From Drosophila persimilis (Eukaryota; Arthropoda; Insecta; Diptera; Drosophilidae): DNA of 64,000 nt. Made by a program: the position numbers and the translations under genes. The notes beneath the pieces are model-generated. The model had not been told where the DNA came from. It saw nothing but the letters and a program-made list of their open reading frames with translations, and made no database searches. This document shows, one piece after another, positions 1 through 14,362 of this stretch. Numbering within the stretch: the first letter of the stretch is position 1; each line of letters starts with the position of its first letter. The stretch is from positions 8,680,001-8,744,000 of the forward strand of contig NW_020825289.1 in NCBI RefSeq assembly GCF_003286085.1, in the 5' to 3' direction.

Positions 1-3000
1 TCATCAGCCACCACGAGGTGATGAAACTGATGGGTAAGTCCTGTTCTCAGTTCCAGTTCCAGTCCCCTACTAACCTTAATGGAACCACCTTTCGATTTGG
101 GGACAAACCTCAAACTGACACGCCCCCCTCCACCACCGCTCCCACCCTGAGCGATGATTAATAGTTGGGGGACAAAGTGCAACAGGACACATTCATTGAT
201 CCCCGAGCAAGAAAACACAATACCAACACAGGGCCATATCGTAGTCATTAATAGTTCTGAAATTATACTTGACCATAGAGGGTGGGAGGAGTGAGAGGAG
301 AGCAGTGGGAGGTGTAGGTTTTGGTGGAGCAGTGCATGGAATTGGTAAAACAGAACAAATCGCACACAAATCGATTTCCGTTCCCCGTTCCCCGCCTCGC
401 TGACAGCTGCAAGTAGCTTTTCCTGCCTCCTTCTCCTGCCACCACCCTGCTTAGCCACCCCACACCCCACACTCCATCACCCTCTCCAGCCCACTTTCCA
501 TGTTGTTTTGCTGTTCCGTTCCGTTTGTTTGTTTTCTTGTTTTCCCGTTTGTTGCTTCACGCGAATTCCTGTTATTGATGGCGCCGGCTCCAGATCGAGC
601 CAAGGCCAAGACGGCCTCTCCTCTGCACCTCCCTCTTCGTTATCCGGCCATAGACATAGCAGGAATCATTCGACGTGCCACAGCGGAATGGCCTCCTGGC
701 CGTGCCTGTCGTTTGGCTCGCGATTTTCCTGCTCCTCAGGTTGATTAATGGATCACAGGAATCGGAATCGGAATGGAAATTGGGTGACGAAGAGGGAGAG
801 GGAAAAGCAAGTGGAGCTCCCAAATTGCGAGCAAAGGGGGGGAGTGGGCAGAAGTGGAGTGGAGAGGTGGCCTAGTTTCTGGCCGCCAGTCCATCATTCG
901 TCGCTTAGCTGGTCACAGCATTTTCCGGCACTTAACTGTAATTGGAGCATAAAGGCTTCCATCTCATTATGCAGGCTTCGGCTGTGCCCCGCCCCCGCCC
1001 CCGCCTGTGCCACTTCCCCTCCGTTTCCTAGTTGCCGAATCAGAGGCACTTTAATTAGTTGATGGCCCAAAAAAAATCCACATCAACATCAAGTGGGAAT
1101 GGAAATAGAAAAGGAGATGGATACTTGATTGATGGATGAATGAATGAGCGGCTCTCCACCGACTCCTGCTCCAGCTCCTGCTGATGCCCTCCTCTACTTG
1201 CACCGCCTCGTAAATGCAACCACTCCCCTCCACCCCCCTTTGAAGGCTTTCAATTGCATTCGAGGCCGATGGGGCATGAATACAGGCAGCTTCCTGTCAA
1301 CTGCGGCTCACAAAGAGCCTCCTCTCCACGCCCACCCCCACCCACTCCCTACCACTGACCGTCCATGCAAATCGAATTTCATTAGCGACAACTCAAAAGA
1401 TTTTCCACTTTGTTTGTTGCTCTTTGGAATTTCCATTGCTCGATTGCTTGGAGTTTTCCTCTCCTTCCGCCTTGTCGCACTCCAACTCCAACCCGAAGCT
1501 CCTTTTCGATTTTTCATCCCTTACCCCTGGCGATGGCTCGTTATGTTTTTAACTACCAGTTAACACCCCTCCCTTTTGGCCTCGTTTGGGGAGGAAAATT
1601 AAGAAGCAGCTTGAAATCAAACAGACTGACCCACACAACCCCTGCCACCTCCTTCACCATTTCAATCCCTCCTGGCTCCATGTGGAGAGCGTTTAAGTAG
1701 AAGGACGGCTCGTCATGGTTGCACGTCGACCCAGCTCCACTCAGCTCTAACCCCACATTCAGTTCCAGCTCCAGCTACCTCCTGGTCCACCCAAAACCAT
1801 CTTGTTGCATGAAAATGGGACCAAGGACTCCCTATAGCAATATGTTGCATCCTTTGAGGCTTCTCCAGCCTCGGTGTCTGCCACTGCCATGGAACTGTAA
1901 GCAAAGTTCGACGATTGCCTCAGTCCGCCTCTCGATGCCCCGATTCCCGCTCCTTCTGGGCGTGGCATGGTATGCCCCTTCCACACCCATCTTCTATGAA
2001 GTGACGACAACATAAAAATTAAATATTTCTTACGCTTTTGTTGAAGATTTCCCGCCTCTGAGTTCAATTTCTGTTCTCTTCTGTTGTCCCAGTAACGTGA
2101 GCATTTTTCCTCTTTTCCGCATTCGTTGCCAGCGACACCGACACCGTCACCCACACCCACACCCACTCCCCATCCCCCTCCCTTCCATCTCTTCAAGACT
2201 TTCCCGGTTCAAGGGTGCGTAAAAATGCAATTTCAACAAGTTTCGCTTTGATGTGCACACTTTTCCTTTTTCCTGAGTCCCCCCCTCGGACCAGCTTCCC
2301 CTCAGCCCACACCGCACCCCCTTTGGGCAGAGCTCAACCTTCAGAGAGTGAACGGAGGAAATTTCCCCTCAAATGAAAAGTTAATGCAAAAGAAAATTAT
2401 TTTTAATGAATAGAAAACAGTCCGAAAATCTCCACATTAATATGCCCCCGCCCCGCTCCACCCTCTGGGTCCATAAGATCCCTCACAGGTCCTTTCCAGG
2501 GGTGGCTCGACACTTGGAATCCATCACGATTGCCTTGCCTGGCTGGGTGTGGCGGGAGGGCCTCGAAATCTGTGCCAATTGGGCGGTTCTCGCCTCTCAT
2601 TCGAAGGACAATCACAATCACAGGGAGCTTTAATCAGCGGCAAGGTGCCACTGCAATCCCCAGAGAATGGGGAGTGGAGAGGGGTTAAGTGGGATGCTGT
2701 CTCCGCACTAATGACACTAATTATCCTCTTAATCTTTTATGTAAATTTTGTGTCTGTGCTCTGGGCTCTGCCAGAACTATGTTCCACCAGTCTCCAGCCA
2801 ATCCTCTCTAGTCTCCAGCTCCAGCCAAGTCTTCTCCTCGCTCCCTTCCCTGCATCCAAGTTGCGGTTGCAGCGTCACGTGTGTGCGGCGGAGTCATTCA
2901 GACAATTGCAATCGCAGGTATTATAATTATGGTAAAGGGGGATCCGCCCAGGAGGGGAATCATAAGCGAGGAAAACTTTCGCAGGAAAAGTTCAGCAGCG

Positions 3001-5904
3001 ACTGGCAGGAAAGGCAGAAAAGGGAAGTCGAAGGCGAAGGAGAAGCGCGTGATATGAAAGACGAGCAAAGTTTCGACACGGCCAACGGTGGGGGAGGGGA
3101 GACACTTGTAGGAGGAGATAGGAGAGGGGGAGGTGTGGGTGGGAATGCCAATTCGGGATGCTCAAAGCGCAGTTGAGGATTGTTGTCCCAAAGAGGCCAA
3201 TCGAGATGAGGGAACTGAATTAATTGAGGCTGTCGCAAGTGCAACCCCTACCCCTGGCACCCATCCACCCTTTGCAGAACGGTTTGTGGGGCTTGTCCTT
3301 TGACAAGAAATGACTGAGTGGAACTGTCCTTTTGGCCTATTTGTGCATATTTGATGGCAGTGGAATCATTCTGTCATAGGACAGATCATTCCCTGGGAGA
3401 GGGAAAAAACAGCTACCAGGTGACTGAAGGACTCGCACTTGCCCACCGCCAAAGCCAAACCCAAAGGAAAGTGTCCCACTCTGCCACAGAGTCTGGGGCA
3501 ACATCAGAGCAGCGTACGCTGTGGGGGGTAAAGCAATTTGGGACTCTAAAACGAATCCAAAACTGAAATGGAAATAGGAATGGAAACAGAAGAAAAGCTG
3601 GAGATGGAGCTGGAGCGCTGGATCAGTCGTAAGATGGAGATGCTTTAAGGAGAGGCCAAGTTGAAGGATGAAAGCGAACGAAAAGCGCTTTTCTTGGTCT
3701 GTAATTGGATTTAAAATTGTTTTAAGCAGCACGGAGAGCGCTTTGTTCTATTCCAAATGCACACTACACTCCTTCTGCCCTATGCCGCTGCCTGTGCCTC
3801 TGCCGGAAGCGGAATGGCAACATTCAACATCCGGCGGAGTCTGAGGCGGAGGCGGAGGCGGAGGCACAGCCAGGAGCAGAAGTAGCGGAAAGTTGAAGAG
3901 ACCAAACAGCACTCCCCCTGCATCCCTGAAAAGCGTGAGAGGACGAAGCTTATTCTGATACTCGGGAGTAAATAATGCACCACAATGGGGCGGGGGGATA
4001 AGCAGAGCAGAGCAGAGGATGAGGAACAGGAGGAGCAACAATGAAAGCGGATGAAGAAATTTAATTTCACGTCGTTTTAACTCAAGCAGCTCGTCTTTCA
4101 TTGCCAGCGGGGGGCTAGGCAGGATGGGGAGAGGATTGGAAAGCGTTCCGGACTGAGGACAGAACTCTTCAGGACGCCCCTGCCCAATGAAAGATGATTC
4201 CACCTCTCGATGAAGTGGCGGGAGTCGCTGTCGGAGTCGAGCTAGGACAGCATTTGACACCTTTTAATACACCCTACCCTCCCTGGCCAGCCCTTGCCCC
4301 AGTATGCCTTCCCTTCCCTCATTTGGCGGAATCCCAGATCCTGCGCCGCGACCCGCATCGTCGTCTGCTGGTGACGGATTCGATTTCGATTATTATTGTG
4401 TCTTGGGCTTTGGGTTTTGTTTACCCGCCAGTGTTGTCACCTAGTGCAGCACTCCATCCCCCCTCTTCCTTGACACCTTTTCCTCCACCCTTCGCCCGTT
4501 CCATTGTGTTGAAGAGAAAATCAATTTCCGCTCAAGGGCGCTGGCAAGGGACTTGAGGGGCGAGTAAACAGCAAATGCACAAAGTTTGCTCAGCAGGGGG
4601 TGGTGGTGGGCGGGGGGGGAGTCCTGGAGCCAGGATGAAGGCCACGCTAATGGAGGGGGTGTGCCAAAGCAAATTGCGAGGAAACTTTCCCTTTATGTCT
4701 GCACTGCATCCGCATCCGCATCCCCCACGCTCATTCTGATTCTGCTTCTGATTCTCTCGCTTCTTCCATCCTTCGCAGGACTCGAGGCGGATCTGTTCTA
4801 CGTGCACGAGGGATCCATTAACACATACGCGATGCACTTCACCGTCCCGGTGCCCGCGGACGTCCACGAGCTGGAGTTCTCCTGGCAGAGCCTCATCGCC
4901 TATCCGGTAAGACACCTGACCTGACACCAGGCACCACCATCCACCGCCACCCCCAATCCATCCAAATCTAACTGGTGGAACCCTCGCCCTCCCCACACAG
5001 CTGCCCTACGCCATCAGCATCGAGTACGCCAACGACCAGGACGCCCTGGGCACCCCGACGCTGAGCATCCCCCACAAGGGCCTGGTGCCGCAGGAGATCG
5101 AGTCCTTCCTGGTGTACCTCCCGTGCACGGGCAACGCCAGCCTCCAGCTGCCCGTCAACGTCAACATGGTGGTGCGAGGACCCCCGCGCTTCAACGACAC
5201 CAGGCTCCACTTCAAGCGCAACAAGATCTGTGCCAAGGGTAGGTCTCACCATCGCTCGCACTGCCACAGGGATCACATGCATCTCATCCATCACCATCCA
5301 TCTCCTCCAATCAACAGGCATCTCACCCGAACCGAACCAATCGCCGGCCCCCGCCCATGCCCCCTCCCAGGGCCCTGCCTTGCTGAGTGCCGCAGCGGGC
5401 TGAGTGCGGGCTCGCAAGCAGCTTCGCCAGGACTCGCTTCAGTAAGCTAACCCCTCCATTACTCTCTCTCCTCAACATTAACACCTCCTCCTCTGCCTTC
5501 TCCACAGCACAAGCTTCACCACCGCGGCCTATGGCAGCCACCAGAACGTTTTCATCCGCCTCGACCCGCTCGGACGGCCACCGAGTGCCACCGGCTCCTA
5601 CGCGACCATCGCCAGCCTCAACAAATACCCCGGGGAGACCAAGAAGTCGTGCAGCATCTTCGACCGTGAGTTATCCCAGCCCCGTGCCCCCCTTTCCACC
5701 CACCACTGGCCACTGGGGTTAGCCCTGTCCTAACGCATCCACTCTACAGGTTTCCGCAGCTCCCCCATCCCGACGCCCTACGCCACCGCCCTGCTGCCGA
5801 TGGGGGACCAGACACAGGCTGGGGAAACAATCTACTCGAAGCCAGAGTCGATCTGTCCCTCTAGGATATCCTACTACGCCTCCTCGCAGCTGACGCTGAC
5901 CCAG
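1..5904 (+). CDS. Drl-2: Drl-2-like Ryk-family Wnt receptor, partial (WIF domain and juxtamembrane; frame interrupted)
   Basis: Exons, by splice consensus and phase, are 1-33 (enters from the left edge), 4779-4906, 5001-5238, 5318-5441, 5508-5665 and 5750-5904. Exons 1-3 encode a WIF domain: the start ISHHEVMKLMGLEADLFYV matches the vertebrate RYK pattern, and a conserved Cys pair is present (YLPCTG and NKICAK). Ryk receptors bind Wnt5 at the cell surface and steer axons and muscle attachment. Exon 4 carries an in-frame TGA at 5401-5403, exactly where a transmembrane helix is expected; after it the frame resumes as ARKQLRQDSLH and joins exon 5 in phase. Exons 5 and 6 read as Ser/Thr/Pro-rich juxtamembrane sequence. 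No kinase exons were found downstream. Of the three fly Ryk genes I chose Drl-2 because it lies on Muller C with the neighbouring genes. Family call is firm; paralogue call is moderate. Confidence 0.78.
34..4778 (+). other. Large intron of the Drl-2-like gene
   Basis: The donor ATGG|GTAAGT at 33/34 and the acceptor CTTCGCAG at 4771-4778 bracket a 4.7 kb intron in phase 1. It holds C/T-rich low-complexity sequence and no coding exon that I can support. The many open frames in it are short, overlap on both strands and carry no recognisable domain. Confidence 0.7.
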
Positions 5905-8900
5905 GTGAGAGCCGATAGAGAACTATCCCCATTAACAGCCCCAAGGGGGTTGATTGGGATTGAAAATGGGATTCGGACTGGTATCGGGATCGGACAGGGA
6001 CTGCGAGCTGCGAGCTGCCCACGGGTAAATCAAAGCCTTTGAAATATTGCGGCACGTGGCAGCCAAATGGAGATGGAAATGAATCCCGTTGAAGCAGAGT
6101 CTCCTTGCGGGGTTTCCATGGCGCTACTCCACTCTAATTTGTCCCAAGCACCACACGATTTCTCCCCAGGCAGGGGAGGAGGGCGCATCCCGCTTCAGCC
6201 ACCTTTCCTCGACGATAAAAATTAAATTCTAATTTATATTTACGAGCTGATAAAGCTCCCGTAGTGCGTTAACTCGAAACAAGAGCAGAGCCATTCATAA
6301 ATATGCGGCTTTCCCTGCCTCCCCCTCCCCCACACCCTTCAAGGATGTCTGGTTGCTGCGTCTCTGTCCCCTTTGGCTGGGGCAAGTTCTGTGTGGCACT
6401 CACGTACCGGTGCATACCTCATGTGGGGCGTGGACGAGGGGGCGGCAGGGCAGTACACACACAGACGACACAGAAACCCAGTGCCTGGAGAGGTGAAGGA
6501 TGTGATGGGAGCACTCCTGTGTGGAGAGTGGAGCGTAGAGAGTACTGGAGTCTGGAGTTGGGGAGAAGGTCACTGTTTAGATAAGCAAAAGGTTCTCCAT
6601 GGAGGCAGAGGCAGACGCAGACAGTCTGCCGCTCCTCGGTATCTTTGCGACTGCCACCCACGGGCCCGCCCTTCGTCGTTTTCCCTCGAGCAGAACTGAA
6701 TCCAAACTAACCCAAACAGCCATCAGAACCTCACTTATCTACCCAATAAATCCCTTAGTTTTCCCTCAAAATGAACCGAGAAATGGCCCCCTCCCATCGG
6801 ATGGCTGTGACCCGATGTCTAATGTCCTCCTCCTTTCCCCCTCTAGGGAAAACATTAGCATTTCTTTCGGGAAAGTTAACTTTTTGGTTTTGTGAAAATC
6901 TCTCCGAAATTGGAATAAATTATTTAGCAGCCTCGCAATTGTTGTCCTTGTAAACATTCCTCAGACTTTTCCAGCCCCGACTCTGACTTCTGCTAGAAAT
7001 TCGACTCGCTCCAGCCTCGTATCTTAGCGTCCTCCTCCCTCTCCTCATTATCCTCATGATGTCTGGGCCCATTTTCGTCACCAAGTTCCGACGCCATTTC
7101 CATCGACGCATAATTAAATATTCAATTTCCATGGAGACTCGCGGGGACTTTTATTTTTATGTGCTCTGTTCGGGGCGCTGTTCCTTGGCCTGATCTTTGC
7201 CCGCATCCTCCAGCTCCTGTTTGCTCAATGATTTCTGTTTGTTTAGACTTCAATTTCATCCTCGTTATGGGAGCAGCTTCGAGAGCAGAAGGAGCTTACA
7301 TGGCTATCTGGTAGCGCACAATGCCAAGAGTCATATCAATTTGGCTCTATCCACTCACAGTGGAGGGACGCACGCATCGAAGCAGACGACAGGGAATTAA
7401 ATGAATTCCCTTGCCCCCATCCTAGCCCCCACTCAGAGCCCTGTAATTCGCCTAAACGAAGAGGGGAGATGCGATTGGGATGTGGCATGGGGATGGAGAT
7501 GCGGTTGGGGTCTGAGGGTGCTTGCCATAATTATTGTTGTTCTGTTCCCCATTCAGTGGCCTCCCCAATCTCCCCTCTCCACTCTCGACTCTGCACATAT
7601 GTACATATGTGTGAGCGTTAAGCGAAGTGTAGCACCATTTGGGGGCACAAACATATAGAGTAGGGAGTGGCGATGGGGATGGAGCGCACTCATTTAGTCA
7701 AACAATTATATCCAAGTGCACACAGACACACAGAGTCTGCTCTGTTCAGTTGTGTGGAAATATCTCATTTGTGTGTGGAGTGGAGCCCTCTCCTTGCTGC
7801 TCCACTGCACCCCCCTCTGACAAACCACTCCCTTAGATTCTATTAAATCAGTCTATAAATGTTGGCCAAATTGCTTTAATGTGCAGCAAAAGTTTACCAA
7901 ACGGCAGCGGGTGCAAGGGGAGATTCTAACAAAGGAAGGGGGGGTGGTGGAGAGGGTGGAGTAATAGTAGTGGAACATAACAATAAAAACGGCAGCGAAA
8001 CCAGAACCACACTCCGACTACGGACTACAGGCTACAGCTGTTGAAACATGGCTTTGTGCTTGTTTAGAAACACTTGCAAAATATTATTGCTGCCCCACGA
8101 AAAGAGTGAGCCCTCCGGGGGTATATACAAAGTAGGGCGGGGGAGGGGAGGGGGAGCAGAGGGTGGTGGAGCAGACACCATATGCAGGGCCCAAGCAAAC
8201 AGCACTGCAAACAGAATAAATTTCTAGGAAGAGGCATTAGGATATTGAATCGGAAGAGCAGCCCAAGATGTTGCCTCTTCGGTGGTTACTTGAGAACGGG
8301 AATCAGAGCGAAGAGCGGGAAGGAGTACCCAGCGTCTGAGGGCAGAAATGGGTTAAGGAGGAGTCAACGACAAGGACGGGAGGACGCCATGCGCCGCATT
8401 TGAATGGCATCATTAAAGCAAAAGTTTTCCAAGTGCGTGAGGGAGCACAAAGCGAGAGAGAGAGAGAGAGAGAAAAGCGCAAAGGAAAGTTGGAAATTAA
8501 TTTCCATGGAGGTTGGAGCATGTCGCGGTGTTTTATGGAGATTACTGGATCAGCAAATGGCAGGAGGAGGCAGTAGACCCAGAGCAGGTGCTAATTAAAA
8601 TTGTTGTCGTCGCCCCATTAAAGAAATTTGTAAATCAACCTGCAAATGACGCGCGCCGCATGGGGCAAAGTCAAGCACCACCGCCAGTGGAGTTATCAAG
8701 GAGGAGGGTGAGTCCCCAGTCTCCAGTCCCCAAGCCCCAGTAGAATCTGGCGGCACGTACTCCGTTAATGGATTTTCCACTGCTGTTCTTTTTGATTAAA
8801 AAAACGCATTATTTACATTTGCCACAAAAGCTTTATGGAAACGGAATGGAATGGATGGAGACAACGGAAAGACAGTTAATGGGTGTCGTGGTATGTGGCC

Positions 8901-11900
8901 GGACAGGACAGGTGCCGCCTCCAAGGGGTTAACGTTGGCCCCATCAACCCGATGAACAAAAGAAGTCGCTAGAAGGTGACAAATTACCCGAGCGTTAGTC
9001 GATTTTTTTGGTTCCCATTTCCTGCATTTCCTGCATTTTCATCGCGTCTGTGAGGTGTCCTTCGGTCAGGTCGGTGGCAGGCAAACTGCGGCGGATGGCT
9101 CTGTCTGGCATTACACTATTGATTGCTTCCTGTCAGCCGCAGGAGAGACAATCGGATGCCGCTGGACGGGGTCGAGTGGCGGATGCTGAGGGTCTGTGCC
9201 GGATGTATGGGGCAGGCCACATAATCAGGCATAGTTCTGCCCCAGCGGGAAGTCGCGGTTTTCGCACTTAACCATTTGACCAGACCCTGGACTGGCTGTG
9301 AGGAATAGCAGGACCCTCCCACTGGTTTAATATGCGGTCAAGTGGCTACGAGCGTAACAGCTGGTATTAATCGCTCTTCCTGGCAGATGGCAGCTGGCGG
9401 CTGGCGGATGGTGGGCTGCCTCCTGCACTTAAGCTGACTGTCAAGCGTAATGACGCAATGGTATGGCTATGATTAGCAAACAGTAATTGAAGGCAAGAGT
9501 TTCCCATACGAGCGGACTCGATAACTGGGTCACATGGCTTTGAGTGGTCCATGGTCGGAAATCTAGCCCATTCGACGGGGCAACGAGTGTGTGACTAGCT
9601 CTTCCACTGAAATGTCAATTAGAACGGCGGACAACCGCTGGTCGCAGTCATCCAAATGCTCCTTTGAAACATACATACATAAATATACATGAAATCGATG
9701 CCTCGGCAATCGTCGCTCGCAGGCAATTGAGCTCGCAGGACTCTACTGTCATATCGCTGAATTAATGAGTGATAATCTCGATCTCAATCGTAAGAGTAAA
9801 TGTCAGGCAGCGTCCTTGATTAAAGGATCCGTAAACTACAAGTCCCACGGGAGGCTCGTGCCCCACAGCGGAAGTAACGAGCGCCAAAATTGAAATATAA
9901 ACGCATGCTGTGCCGCGCCTCAACCTTGCCAAGGCAGTCCCCCACGGTGGGGGAGGGGGGTACCGAGAGGGGTCTCCCGGTGTGACACCTGACTAATTTA
10001 TGTTCATTAAGCAGGCGTTAAGTCGCCTTGAGAGCAGCTGGCAACATCGCTGGCCGGGCCTCCATTTGCATACGCCGAGGGGGTGGCAGTGGGCCGATGG
10101 GGATGGACTCCCGAAAGCTTTTGCACACACAGCTGATTACGTTTTTCGTTCTACGTGCCGTGGTAATGCCGAGGTGACAAACCAAAATGTGTAGTTCCAT
10201 GTAATTTCAGAATGGTCGGAGACCCTCCGAAGAAGGAACGACGGAAAGATAGAAGGCAGGCCGGGCCCCCTGCCGTGCGGAGAAAGGAGAACGGGACCCA
10301 AGATTAATATGCAAATTCATGTACGGCATTAAACGTGAGCAGAGAAACATTCTGTGTGTGCCCGGCTGGCTGTGTGCACAAATTACGAGGGCTACAGGAG
10401 GATGGGTTGGATGGGTTGGATGGGTTTGATGGGTTGGGATGGAGGAAAAGTAAAGACACGAGAAAATCAATTTCCCAACACGAGCGAGGAGGTTCACACT
10501 CTAATTTGAGTTTAGTGCATTTCCGTGTCGTGCCAAAATGGCAAGAATTAAAGCCACAAGCTGTCAAGGAAAAAGGACTTAGCCAGACAGCGAGAAAGTT
10601 GGAGCTGTGACCAAGGTCTGCCACAGCGCTGGATGCTGGAAGGATGCGGGAGGCGGGACGCGGGATGCAGGATGGAGACGTACTGAAACCGAAATCCCAT
10701 CAAATCTATCAAAATCGTTTACGCAAATCGGAGAAGCAGAGAACGCATTTAATGGGAGAGCTTTTCCCGAGCTGCCATCGCCACTATTCCCTTTCTTTCC
10801 CGTTCGGCTTCCTTCAACATCACTCATTCAGAGAGTGGCAAATCCAATAAGGGATGAGCTGGCAGCAGCTTGGTGAAAGTTTATTAAAAAAGGAAAACTC
10901 TTCGCACCCAAAGTGGCGCCAAACTGACAGCTTTGGGGCGCAACTTAGACTCCGACCCGTGTCCCGTGCCCCCTGCCCCCTGCCACAAACTCCTACGCTA
11001 CAAGGCCCCAGGATGTCAGGCAGTCAGTCAATTGTAGTTTCCGTGGCTGTTGCTCAAAGTTTTAATTACACAGTCGTTGCCGTTGACTCCCAGGAGCTGC
11101 CAAAGGAGGGAGCAGCCAGAGGAGGTAGAAGTCTGAAGAGGGAGCAGGGAGAAGCCTTGTTGCCTGGGAAACAACTGTCTACAAGGCCACTAGCATTTTT
11201 GGGACCAGAATCCAGTCCGAGTTCAAAATCGAGCATATCTTGTCCTGGGTCCTGCCAGTGTCTGTTGATCCGTGCCCTCGCCCCTGTTCACGGCTGGCTG
11301 TTGGTGTGGTCTATTTTGCATGTGCATCCTGTTTATTCAGCGACAAGGATTTATCACCGCGTACACATACTGAGGGAGGAAGGAGAAGAAAGAGAACAAC
11401 CACGAATCGCACAATATTCCACTAATTATTATTCCTTCAAAGTTTAGCCAGATGCCATATTAATTCTTAAATTGAAGCATTGTTCTATCAACGTTTAACC
11501 GCAGCTTTTTAGTGTCCTTTTTTGACTGGATGGCTGGAAAGCCTACGATTTTAAGCCCAATTTTAAGTAGTTTATTTTCCATAAGACATTATTGGAACCT
11601 CCGAACATTGCCAACAGCCCGCATCCCAGTGAAGAGTCATTTGCCAGCCACTGGCGAGACGCTGAGACTCGAGTCGACTTTTTGTCTGCCAAATATGGGA
11701 GGGGCATACAACGGGGGTATGTCAGTTTGCCGCGTGGATGATGGAGTGCGCCATTGTTGCATTTTAATTGAAATTTCTGTGTGAACTTGGCGCGACACCC
11801 GTGCAGCAGCAGCAGCAGCAGCACCAACACTAACGAGAGCCCCGAATGATGGCAAAAAAGGAGCAAATAAAACAGTGTCGGGTGCAATCACAAGGCAAAC

Positions 11901-14033
11901 AAGGACATGACAATGCCAAAGTGGCAATACATAAAAATGAATGAATAAAGCGGACAGCACAATGAAAGAAATGGAAAACGGCAGTACTCGTAGTAATAGA
12001 GCAGAGTCTGCCAAATCTGTCACCGATTTTGCTCCAATTTGTGTAATTTTTGTAATATTAAGGAGTCTTTAATCAGATCAGACCATAGCAGTTCCCATTC
12101 CCCCTTCACCGCATAGTATGTTTAATGTGACCTCAGTTGCTGGCAATTAAAGGGTATTCAAAAGCTGTCTCTTTTTATGCAAATTGACATTCCCATCCGC
12201 CTTTGGGCCTTGGGTCGTGGGTCGTTGGTCGGTGGTCGTGGCTCGTGAAATCCGTCGCATTTTTGCGGCTCAACGCAAATATAATAATAAATTTTGCATA
12301 TTGCTGTTGCCATTATTTTTCATAAATGAAACTGTTGTCAATGGCTGGGATACAGACGCCTCTTTTTGTTGTCCATCGCGGATGCCGCTCTCGCCGTGGC
12401 TCTGCCCTTTGTTAGCGTCGTTTTTATGGCCATATCCTGTTTCACTTTTTGTCACCGTTTATTGTTTCCAGAACACCGCCCCCATCCACCTTTGAGGTGG
12501 GGTGTCGGAGGATGAGACCGCTCGGCTCCCGTTGCGGTCACTTTATTGTTTGCCGGATACGTTCCGCCACATTTCGAAAAGTGCCCCCGAATGCGAAGGA
12601 TGTCGGAGGACCAGGACGATGGAAACCACGTAATTTGCCGTCTGATGAAGATTTACGACATGGAAGCCGCAAAAATAAACGCCAAATACACGAAGGCCAT
12701 ATAAAGCAACAAAGCGCAAGGTTACTCAACCCACAGCAACCTCCCTCCATCCCAGAGCCACCACCCCAAACCCCTGTTGTCGGGGCCAGGCCATGATGGA
12801 TGTGCATGGCTGGTCGGGTGAATGTGAACCCTATCCGACTTCTTCTATCCGTTCTCCCCTCGGCCATTTATGTAAATTTGCTAAGAAAATTAAGCTCAAA
12901 ATGAAGAGATTTGTCTCGGGTTTATTAGCCAAGATGTAGGAGCCTAGGAGCCGCGGCGAGGGAGTTCATCTAGGAGGCAGGCCAGGCATCCAAGCATCCA
13001 AGCATCCCGGCAACATTTTAGCCCCGTCCAAATGTGCCTCCAGGGGCAGGACATATTCTGGTAAGTACCTAGCCAGCACATTCTATGCAATTCATGGGCG
13101 TTAACGAGGCGACTCTGTGTGTGTTGGCGCTCCCAAATTAGTGGGCGTGGCGTGGTGGTGCATGATGGTAGTCCGAAAAAGAAGAGTGAAACAAAAGCAC
13201 GCACACACATCCTACATGCCCCATGTGAGTATCTGTTTTTAATGGCAGCACTATTAGACGTGGAGGCTGCTCCATCCTGATTAGGTGGCAGCCAGGATAA
13301 GCCTGTTTCGGCCCCGCCATCTGCCTCTGCTTCTGCCTCTGCTTATGAGTACTCTTCCGATGCTCCGAATGCTTGTCCAATAAATAATTCATGTCTGCCC
13401 AGAAGAGCCCGCAAAGGAGTGGGTGGCTGCTCTCCATCTCCATCCGCCCCCCTGCAGAGCCGGACACGAGGCTAATGCGGATGCAGACAGAGGAAGCTGT
13501 GTGTGGAAACGGAAACGTAATGCAATTCACGAAGCAAATGAATGGTTTAATACCAGAAACAGAACCAAAGGCAGGGCCAGGCTTAGGAGTTGCTTACGAA
13601 AATGTGGGATAACACCTGCCTGGAAGGCCGAGGTGGGTAGGTCCTGGAATTTTGTGCGTAAGTACAATCTTAATGGGCAATTGTAATGCAAAATATTCCA
13701 TTAACAATTTACCAATGAATAAGCTAAAACAATAGACGAGGTTGCCTACATTCATTCAATTAGAGACTTTGGTTGCCATTCGATACAATAGCTCGCACTG
13801 CTACATGAATTATATATTTGCATGCCCCTTGCCGCCCAGTAAACATAATCATGTTGCAACAGGATATCTATCCTAGCTGTTACTCCGTGCGTCAGTCATT
13901 TAATTGTAGACCTAGCCTAAAGTAGATCGCTTCCTTATACCTAGAAATTGCAATGTACATCCTTTGATGACTTTGCGCGCTTTTATAATTTGTACTCGGC
14001 ATTTTCATTGCAGATATTCACATAAACTAATGT

Positions 14034-14351
14034 GTGGAAAAGAAAAGAGCACGTCCTTTCACAAGATTTTTAATTCGTGTCGATGAAATTAATATACCGG
14101 AGGATATAGCGACTCAAGCTAGAAGTTTTCTATCATTTTTAATGTTTCTTCATCTTTACCCGTATTTTCTGATGGCTTTTTCCAATTTAAAATTTAAACA
14201 AGAAGTACGAAATTTGGTTTTAGCACTCATTGATTGCATAGCTTCTGTTGGAGTAGATCATTCCTACCATCTTCTTCTCGTAATGCTCAAATATTGTACT
14301 GAGCTGAATGTTGTAATTCGCTTGGGTTTGAAAAATGTACGAGTATTATAA
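14034..14351 (+). other. AT-rich ORF of 105 codons, uncertain
   Basis: An ATG-initiated open frame in AT-rich DNA whose base composition differs from the GC-rich intronic surroundings. The predicted product is hydrophobic and Leu-rich in its middle part, with no domain or signal peptide that I recognise. There is no obvious TATA or initiator upstream and codon third positions are A/T-biased, unlike every real gene in this window. It could be a young gene, a fragment of a transposon or chance. I keep it because of its length in AT-rich sequence. Confidence 0.18.
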
Positions 14352-14362
14352 AACAAATCAGT

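Noticed and set aside
10854..11447. 197-codon + strand frame in the 5.9-14.8 kb stretch
   Set aside because: Low-complexity composition, no recognisable domain, no splice or promoter context, no kinase motif; looks like intronic chance.
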